Shown piece by piece: positions 59,233 through 64,000 of a stretch of DNA of 64,000 nucleotides. Below the pieces are notes generated by a model. It was given only the letters and a program-made list of their open reading frames with translations, ran no database searches and was not told the DNA's origin. Source of the stretch: Paenibacillus sp. FSL R10-2734 (GTDB lineage: Bacteria > Bacillota > Bacilli > Paenibacillales > Paenibacillaceae); contig NZ_CP150170.1 in the NCBI RefSeq assembly GCF_037963865.1, positions 682,001 to 746,000 on the forward strand. Direction: 5' to 3'. Position 1 is the stretch's first letter. The number at the start of each line of letters is the position of its first letter. A program made the position numbers and the translations under genes.

Positions 59233-60645
59233 ATGCAACAATTTTTAGATAGTATGATTAGCGTAACAAATGACTTTTTGTGGTCGAAAATATTGGTGAT
59301 CCTTCTTATTGCTTGTGGACTTTATTTCACGGTCCGATCGAAGTTTGTACAGTTTGGTATGTTCAAAGAAATGTTTAGGGTTCTTAAAGGGTCCAATGAA
59401 AGATCGAAAAATACCATTTCATCGTTCCAAGCCTTCTGTATCAGTATGGCAGCAAGGGTAGGGACTGGTAATATAACGGGGATCGCAATTGCTATTGCAA
59501 TAGGTGGACCAGGGGCTATCTTTTGGATGTGGGTGATTGCCATCATTGGATCAGCATCCGGATTTATTGAAAGTACTTTGGCACAGGTATATAAAGTGAA
59601 GGATAAGACCGGATTTCGCGGTGGTCCTGCCTATTATATGGAGAAAGGTCTGAACAAGCGCTGGATGGGAGCGATATTCGCGGTTCTGATCACGTTATCC
59701 TTCGGCCTTGTGTTTAACGCAGTCCAATCAAATACGGTCACAGTGGCCTTTGAAAATTCATTTGGTACGAATCGAGCTATTCTTGGGCTTATAATCGCCG
59801 CTGCCTTTGCGCTGGTTATTTTCGGTGGTGTTAAGCGTATCGCCAGAATGTCTGAATATATTGTAGTGGTAATGGCGGGAATCTACATTGGGGCTGCCCT
59901 TATTATTATGCTGATTAATTTTAGGGAACTCCCAGGAGTTTTCGCACTCATTGTGAAAAGTGCATTCGGATTTGAACAAATCGCAGGTGGTTCTTTGGGT
60001 GGAGTGATTCTACAGGGTGTGAAGCGTGGTTTGTTCTCTAACGAAGCGGGTATGGGTAGTGCGCCGAATGCTGCGGCAACGGCAACCACAAGTCATCCGG
60101 TGAAACAAGGGCTAATGCAAGCCCTAGGCGTGCTCACAGATACGTTACTTATTTGTTCGAGTACGGCATTTATTATCTTGTTGTCTGATGCGTATAAGCA
60201 GCCGGGACTGGACGGAATCAAGCTGACCCAAGCCGCATTAAGCGAGCATATTGGTTCATGGGCATCCGGATCATTGGCGATTATGATTTTATTGTTTGCC
60301 TTCAGCACGTTAATCGGAAATTATTACTACGGTGAGACCAATATAGAATTTTTGAACTCCAACAAAAAAGTATTAACATTCTATAGATACAGTGTTCTGG
60401 CGATGATTGTTTTTGGTTCCGTAGCAAAGGTTCAATTGGTATGGGATTTAGCCGATTTATTTATGGGCTTCATGGTTATCGTAAATTTAATTGCCATTCT
60501 GCTATTATCCAAAGTGGCCTTTGCGGCCTTGAAGGATTATAAGCGGCAGAAACGTGAAGGGAAGGATCCTGTTTTCTACAGAGACAGTATTCCAGGGCTG
60601 GAGAACATTGAATGTTGGGACAATTCTTCAGATATAAAACAATAG
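59233..60645 (+). CDS. Alanine/glycine:sodium symporter (AGCS family)
   Basis: 470 residues, about eleven membrane helices. The family signature GTGNITGIAIAIAIGGPGAIFWMW lies at about 74-97, and GLFSNEAGMGSAPNAAA at about 270. These proteins bring in alanine or glycine with Na+. The ATG at 59233 follows GGAGAGGCGG; the frame is open from 59215 without a better site. Monocistronic, terminator behind. Resembles AlsT/DagA. Confidence 0.92.
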   Translation: MQQFLDSMISVTNDFLWSKILVILLIACGLYFTVRSKFVQFGMFKEMFRVLKGSNERSKNTISSFQAFCISMAARVGTGNITGIAIAIAIGGPGAIFWMWVIAIIGSASGFIESTLAQVYKVKDKTGFRGGPAYYMEKGLNKRWMGAIFAVLITLSFGLVFNAVQSNTVTVAFENSFGTNRAILGLIIAAAFALVIFGGVKRIARMSEYIVVVMAGIYIGAALIIMLINFRELPGVFALIVKSAFGFEQIAGGSLGGVILQGVKRGLFSNEAGMGSAPNAAATATTSHPVKQGLMQALGVLTDTLLICSSTAFIILLSDAYKQPGLDGIKLTQAALSEHIGSWASGSLAIMILLFAFSTLIGNYYYGETNIEFLNSNKKVLTFYRYSVLAMIVFGSVAKVQLVWDLADLFMGFMVIVNLIAILLLSKVAFAALKDYKRQKREGKDPVFYRDSIPGLENIECWDNSSDIKQ

Positions 60646-60659
60646 AGATTGAATTTCAA

Positions 60660-60684
60660 GGGCTCAGGAAACTGAGCTCTTTTT
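60660..60684 (+). terminator. Terminator of the symporter gene
   Basis: GGGCTCAG (60660-60667), loop GAAA, CTGAGCTC (60672-60679), then TTTTT. Confidence 0.8.
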
Positions 60685-60710
60685 GCTGTTGCAAAGGTTG
60701 TGCTATTAGA

Positions 60711-60750
60711 AAAACGAGCCTTTAGAATCGCTTCTAAGGCTCGTTTTGTG
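60711..60750. terminator. Second, bidirectional hairpin
   Basis: AAAACGAGCCTTTAGAA (60711-60727) and TTCTAAGGCTCGTTTT (60732-60747) form a long stem with one bulged T. It suits the RidA gene on the minus strand. Confidence 0.7.
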
Positions 60751-60783
60751 TAGCGTATTTTAGATTAGTCCGGCTTAATTAGT

Positions 60784-61185
60784 TTAACCTGCAGCCCATA
60801 CATCTAACTCAATTTTTAATTCTGGTAAACCTAATCCTTTGACATAAGCAATGGTCATTGAAGGAGGTGTCATCCCGAATACTTTATTCCAAATGTCATA
60901 GAAATGATCCCAATCGATTTCTTCTGTGGCCCAAATGTTGATTTTGATTACGTTATCAGGAGTTAGCTTTTGAGAAGAAAGGACTTCAATAATATTACTC
61001 ATCGTATTTGTTACTTGTTGATTAAAATCTGTAGGGATATTATTGTTTTGATCGATTCCAATCTGGCCAGAAAATACATACATTTCAGCGTTTCTACTTA
61101 TTTTTGTTACATGACTATAGTTACCAACGGGTTTCGCAATATTTTCTGGATTATATCTTGTAATCACATGATTATTTAAGTTCAT
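60784..61185 (-). CDS. RidA/YjgF/UK114-family protein
   Basis: 133 residues from ATG 61185; AAAGGAG lies 11 bases upstream, a long gap. The frame extends to 61245 but that stretch looks like the neighbouring small ORF read out of frame. RidA features: YSHVTKISRNAEMYVFSGQIGID, DFNQQVTNTMSNIIEVLSS, KINIWATEEIDWDHFYDIWN, PSMTIAYVKGLGLPELKIELDVWA. RidA proteins hydrolyse reactive enamines/imines; the Arg that binds the substrate carboxylate in true RidA (…PAR) is replaced here (PPSMT), so catalytic activity may differ. Confidence 0.85.
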   Translation of the reverse strand: MNLNNHVITRYNPENIAKPVGNYSHVTKISRNAEMYVFSGQIGIDQNNNIPTDFNQQVTNTMSNIIEVLSSQKLTPDNVIKINIWATEEIDWDHFYDIWNKVFGMTPPSMTIAYVKGLGLPELKIELDVWAAG

Positions 61186-61187
61186 TT

Positions 61188-61360
61188 TTATGAAGTCTCC
61201 TTTAAATAGAAAATACATAACGATGTACATGTTATATATCCCCACTGTTTTTTAGTTTTAATTTTTGACAGACCTATCCTATCAATCATTAATTCTAGAA
61301 AAAAACAGCAGTAGAATACCCAATACCAAAAGACAAATATTTTAGGGATCGCTTTTTCAT
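61188..61360 (-). pseudogene. Possible small membrane-protein gene with a frameshift in a T7 tract
   Basis: A perfect AAGGAGG stands 8 bases before an ATG at 61360. The frame MKKRSLKYLSFGIGYSTAVFF stops after 21 codons at a run of seven T (minus strand). Adding one T would carry it on in the adjacent frame (LELMIDRIGLSKIKTKK...) to a stop at 61190, two bases before the RidA start, giving a 57-residue protein with two hydrophobic stretches. A slip in the homopolymer or a sequencing error would explain this. The 61186-61597 gap otherwise holds only the TetR promoter. Confidence 0.35.
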
Positions 61361-61526
61361 CAGGTATTCCTCCTTCATATTTAAAGTAAGATAACTTCAT
61401 CAGAATGATATCATTAATCCACGTGAGCCGGCAACTTTGCCTCCCCCCAGTACAACATGACTAGGGACTTTTTTGCTGTATTTTATGAAAATTTCAATGC
61501 TTTTTTTGAAAAAAAGCAAAAAACAC

Positions 61527-61580
61527 TTACATTAACGGATATTATATTGTTATAATTACAAACAGACCGGTTGGTATGTT
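61527..61580 (+). promoter_or_regulatory. Promoter and TetR-type operator of the TetR-DUF2798 operon
   Basis: TTACAT (61527-61532) and an extended -10 TG-T-TATAAT (61548-61556) are spaced 18 bp apart. Directly downstream, AACAGACC-GGTT-GGTATGTT (61561-61580) is a dyad with one mismatch per arm pair, of the usual TetR/AcrR kind, covering the expected transcription start. Autorepression is likely. Confidence 0.6.
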
Positions 61581-61597
61581 AGGAGAGGTATACTATT

Positions 61598-62164
61598 ATG
61601 GACACAAAAGCACTAATGATGGAGAAGGCGACACTCCTGTTTCAACAAAAAGGTTACAAGAGTGTAGGTGTTAGTGAAATTTTAAAAGCTTGTGCTGTTA
61701 CAAAAGGAGCGCTCTATCATCATTTTCCAAATGGAAAGGAAGAACTATTGATTGCTTGTTTAAAGAGCCAAAATGAAGCCATAACAATAGATATGGAGGA
61801 CATTTTCAAAAGGCATTCTTCTACGCAAGAGGCCACGCAATCCATGCTTAATAAGCTAATTCACAACATAGAAACCGAAGGCAAGCTTATAGGCTATACA
61901 TTTAGCAGTATTGTCAGTGAAATGGCTACGGCCAGTGAACCTGTTCGCCAAGCATGTAACGCACTTTATGAGAACATACAGACTATTTACTACACGAAGC
62001 TTGTAACTGAAGGCTTCTCGAATGAAGTAGCTTCTGATATATCTTTATTGATGACAACCTCGATTGAGGGTGCGATCATGCTGTGTCAAACGCAGCAATC
62101 TACAGCACCTTTACAGACTATTGCGAAACTATTACCGACAATTTTGAAAGGAAGAATATCATGA
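61598..62164 (+). CDS. TetR/AcrR-family repressor (LmrA/YxaF-like)
   Basis: 188 residues: helix-turn-helix at about 22-46 (SVGVSEILKACAVTKGALYHHFPNGKEEL) and a C-terminal domain like YxaF/LmrA (SSIVSEMATASEPVRQACNALYENIQTIY). AGGAGAGG precedes the start. It overlaps the next gene by four bases (ATGA) and has a dyad operator at its own promoter, so it should autoregulate and control the DUF2798 gene. Confidence 0.9.
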   Translation: MDTKALMMEKATLLFQQKGYKSVGVSEILKACAVTKGALYHHFPNGKEELLIACLKSQNEAITIDMEDIFKRHSSTQEATQSMLNKLIHNIETEGKLIGYTFSSIVSEMATASEPVRQACNALYENIQTIYYTKLVTEGFSNEVASDISLLMTTSIEGAIMLCQTQQSTAPLQTIAKLLPTILKGRIS

Positions 62165-62697
62165 ATCTAGAAACAAGATTACCGAGAAACGGCAAAGAGG
62201 GTGCATTATACGGCGCAATCATCTGTACATTAACTGTACTGTTTATGTCTTCAATAAATATCATCTTAGGGGTTGGAGAATTCAATGGTGAAGTTGCCAT
62301 AACGATTCTAAAGGTGTTTCCGATCATTTGGGTCATTGTTATGATTATAGAGCCTGTTGTTATTGGGCGTATCGCAGAAAAGCTGACAGCAAAATTCACA
62401 CAACCCACCGATAGCTTCAACGCCAAAATTCTATTCCGCATCTTGTTCACTGTATTAGGAATGTCATTGTGTATGACGTTTGTTGGAGACATTATCGGAA
62501 ACGGTTTGAGTTCTCAAACGTTTAATCACTTCTTAGCGAATTGGCCAAGAAATTTCCTAATTGCACTGTTCGCAGAAAGTATATTGATACAGCCATTTGC
62601 AAGATTTGTGATGGTAAAGCTACATGCTTCTCAGGATAAAAAGAAGTCCAGTGCCGCTGGTATAACTGTACATGGATTATCGGAACAAAACTCGTAA
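62161..62697 (+). CDS. DUF2798-type membrane protein
   Basis: 178 residues, four membrane helices in two repeats of about 75 residues (GKEGALYGAIICTLTVLFMSSINIIL and AKILFRILFTVLGMSLCMTFVGDIIG), each ending in a segment like IEPVVIGRIAEKL or ILIQPFARFVMVKL. The family has no known function but often sits with TetR or MarR regulators. Start 62161 follows GAAAGGAAG and overlaps the TetR stop; an in-frame ATG at 62083 lies inside the TetR gene. Confidence 0.75.
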   Translation: MNLETRLPRNGKEGALYGAIICTLTVLFMSSINIILGVGEFNGEVAITILKVFPIIWVIVMIIEPVVIGRIAEKLTAKFTQPTDSFNAKILFRILFTVLGMSLCMTFVGDIIGNGLSSQTFNHFLANWPRNFLIALFAESILIQPFARFVMVKLHASQDKKKSSAAGITVHGLSEQNS

Positions 62698-62706
62698 CAT
62701 AAATAT

Positions 62707-62740
62707 GCTCTCAGGCGAAGTGTTTCGTTTGAGAGCTTTT
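62707..62740 (+). terminator. Rho-independent terminator
   Basis: GCTCTCAGGCGAA (62707-62719) and TTCGTTTGAGAGC (62724-62736) with a few G-U pairs, then TTTT. Confidence 0.75.
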
Positions 62741-62933
62741 CTATTCCCGTATATAATGATATTTTAGTTGAATAATTGAAACCCTCCTATATAACAAAGA
62801 AAGCTTAACCATGAAAGGTAATATCGAACATGATGATCTATAGTCGTCTTGCCATAATGATGCCCCCATTTCCCTAGCTAGGCTCATATTCTTGTTGTTC
62901 TAGGATATAAGCTTGTAGGAGGGCGAATTTAAT

Positions 62934-64000
62934 ATGAAAAAATATGCAGCACCATCTTTACTGCTAATGATTGTTCTTGTGGCTTTTCCGCAAATTAGTG
63001 AGACGATCTACACTCCATCGTTGCCGGATATTGCTGTGGCACTTGGGGTCTCTAATAGTTCTGTACAGTTAACATTAAGTATATATTTTATCGGATTTGC
63101 TTTAGGTGTTTTGTGTTGGGGTTGGCTCTCTGATTTCATCGGACGGAGACCTGCCATGCTGGGTGGCCTCCTTGTATATGGTATTGGAAGCTTGATGTGT
63201 TTTTACTCGGAATCCATTACTCTACTTCTGGTCAGCCGTTTCATTCAAGCGTTTGGAGCAGCGACAGGATCGATCATTACACAAACGATTCTTCGTGAGA
63301 GTGTATCTGGAAATAAGCGGCATGCCATGTTTGCTCAAATCTCGGCTGTGATTGCTTTTACTCCAGCAGTAGGGCCTCTTATTGGCGGATTCGTGGATCA
63401 AGCTTTTGGCTTTCGAGCGGTTTTCTTTATACTAGTAATGATGAGTGTGTTGTTATTTGTGTATGCTTTTTGGAAGCTGCCAGAAACGACTGATGTTTCC
63501 GCGAGAAAAAAGGTGGCTATTCTACCTATCGTTAAAAGAATGCTCTCATTGCCACGTGTACTGGTATTTGGGTTACTGATCGGGGGCATCAATGGAGTTT
63601 TATTTAGCTACTATGCGGAAGCACCCTTTATATTTATTGAACACTTTAATATTTCACCGGGAGTATATGGCTTTCTAGGCATTGTTGTGGCTTTGGCATC
63701 GATAGTGGGAGCAATGATGTCCAAGAGATTATTGAGTCTCTATGCCGCAGAAAAAATAATTCACATCGGCTGTCTAGTGATGACCAGTGGGGCTTTACTA
63801 TTAACAATCGTAAGCAGCCTTGTCTCGTTGCCGAATATGATGTTGATGGTAAGCATTCTAATAACCCTTTTTGTCATGTTAATGGGAGCCGGTATTGCCT
63901 TACCTAATTGTCTAAGTCTTGCACTTGTTAATTTCCAGGATGTTGTGGGAACAGCAGGTGCGATCTTCAGCTTGGGGTATTATTTGCTGGTTAGCTTGGC
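62934..64000 (+). CDS. Bcr/CflA-type MFS drug exporter, 3' end beyond the window
   Basis: 355 codons are visible and the frame is open at the right edge. ATG 62934 follows AGGAGGG (62918-62924). Twelve-helix drug:H+ antiporter type: helix 1 with QISETIYTPSLPDIAVALG, motif A GWLSDFIGRRPAMLGG, motif B RFIQAFGAATGSIITQTILRE, motif C-like FTPAVGPLIGGFVD. Relatives export bicyclomycin, chloramphenicol or other small compounds. About ten helices are present before the cut. No local regulator is seen inside the window; the DUF2798-TetR operon ends upstream at a terminator. Confidence 0.88.
   Translation, partial: MKKYAAPSLLLMIVLVAFPQISETIYTPSLPDIAVALGVSNSSVQLTLSIYFIGFALGVLCWGWLSDFIGRRPAMLGGLLVYGIGSLMCFYSESITLLLVSRFIQAFGAATGSIITQTILRESVSGNKRHAMFAQISAVIAFTPAVGPLIGGFVDQAFGFRAVFFILVMMSVLLFVYAFWKLPETTDVSARKKVAILPIVKRMLSLPRVLVFGLLIGGINGVLFSYYAEAPFIFIEHFNISPGVYGFLGIVVALASIVGAMMSKRLLSLYAAEKIIHIGCLVMTSGALLLTIVSSLVSLPNMMLMVSILITLFVMLMGAGIALPNCLSLALVNFQDVVGTAGAIFSLGYYLLVSL

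Noticed and set aside
1..64000. CRISPR arrays, tRNA or rRNA genes, phage or transposase genes
   Set aside because: No regularly spaced direct repeats of the right length, no cloverleaf-like or rRNA-like sequence and no transposase motif was recognised on either strand by reading.

Overview
The window looks like a chromosomal segment from a Paenibacillus-type Firmicute. The grounds are strong AGGAGG-type ribosome binding sites, a secreted galactanase anchored by three SLH domains, several CUT1 sugar ABC importers that lack their own ATPase, YesM/YesN-type histidine kinase plus AraC-type regulator pairs, and a copper amine oxidase N-terminal-domain exoprotein. No rRNA, tRNA, CRISPR array, phage module or transposase was recognised.

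Layout. 1-403 is the 5' end of a membrane gene on the minus strand. 622-6912 is a tight five-gene plus-strand operon: medium-chain dehydrogenase, cytosolic GH13 enzyme resembling maltosyltransferases, a solute-binding-protein homologue with no signal peptide, a RibD-C-type reductase and a MATE exporter. It is not a pathway I recognise and is the best candidate here for an undescribed system. 7084-11163 holds a small membrane protein, an OmpR-type two-component system and a macrolide-type glycosyltransferase. 11395-15501 is a 1368-residue GH53 galactanase. 15801-19263 carries a HelD-like helicase, a VOC protein and an Lrp-type regulator.

19369-26338 is a YesM/YesN two-component system followed by an LplB/LplC/lipoprotein importer operon. 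After an exoprotein gene, 27676-33369 is a peptide-resistance-type module: two fused ATPase-permease proteins divergent from a regulator-kinase pair. A 3' fragment that looks like the end of a TetR gene sits at its left edge, suggesting insertion. 33450-39960 is another two-component system divergent from a sugar-importer operon that contains a membrane fusion (HlyD-like) protein gene. 40043-41592 is a divergent GNAT/MerR pair with a textbook 19-bp-spacer MerR promoter. 41674-48451 (minus strand) is kinase, regulator, sugar-binding lipoprotein and two permeases, with a 119-bp structured palindromic element between the lipoprotein and the first permease gene.

48628-50629 is a TetR gene divergent from an MFS gene that is interrupted by one in-frame amber codon, with a 38-bp near-perfect palindrome between them. 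Then come a diverged HPr kinase paralogue, a TPR-SUKH protein, a thymidylate kinase paralogue, an intergenic repeat array with a 50-bp period arranged as a large inverted repeat, a MarR/quinone-reductase pair with two matching operators, a three-gene MurG-like/sugar-dehydratase/micro-peptide operon, catalase, an alanine/sodium symporter, a RidA protein, a TetR-DUF2798 operon and a truncated Bcr-type drug exporter.

Functionally the region is dominated by carbohydrate sensing and uptake and by small drug- or stress-response units, each paired with its own local regulator. The importers would all need a shared MsmX/MsmK-type ATPase encoded elsewhere. All functional calls come from reading motifs by eye; no database search was possible.
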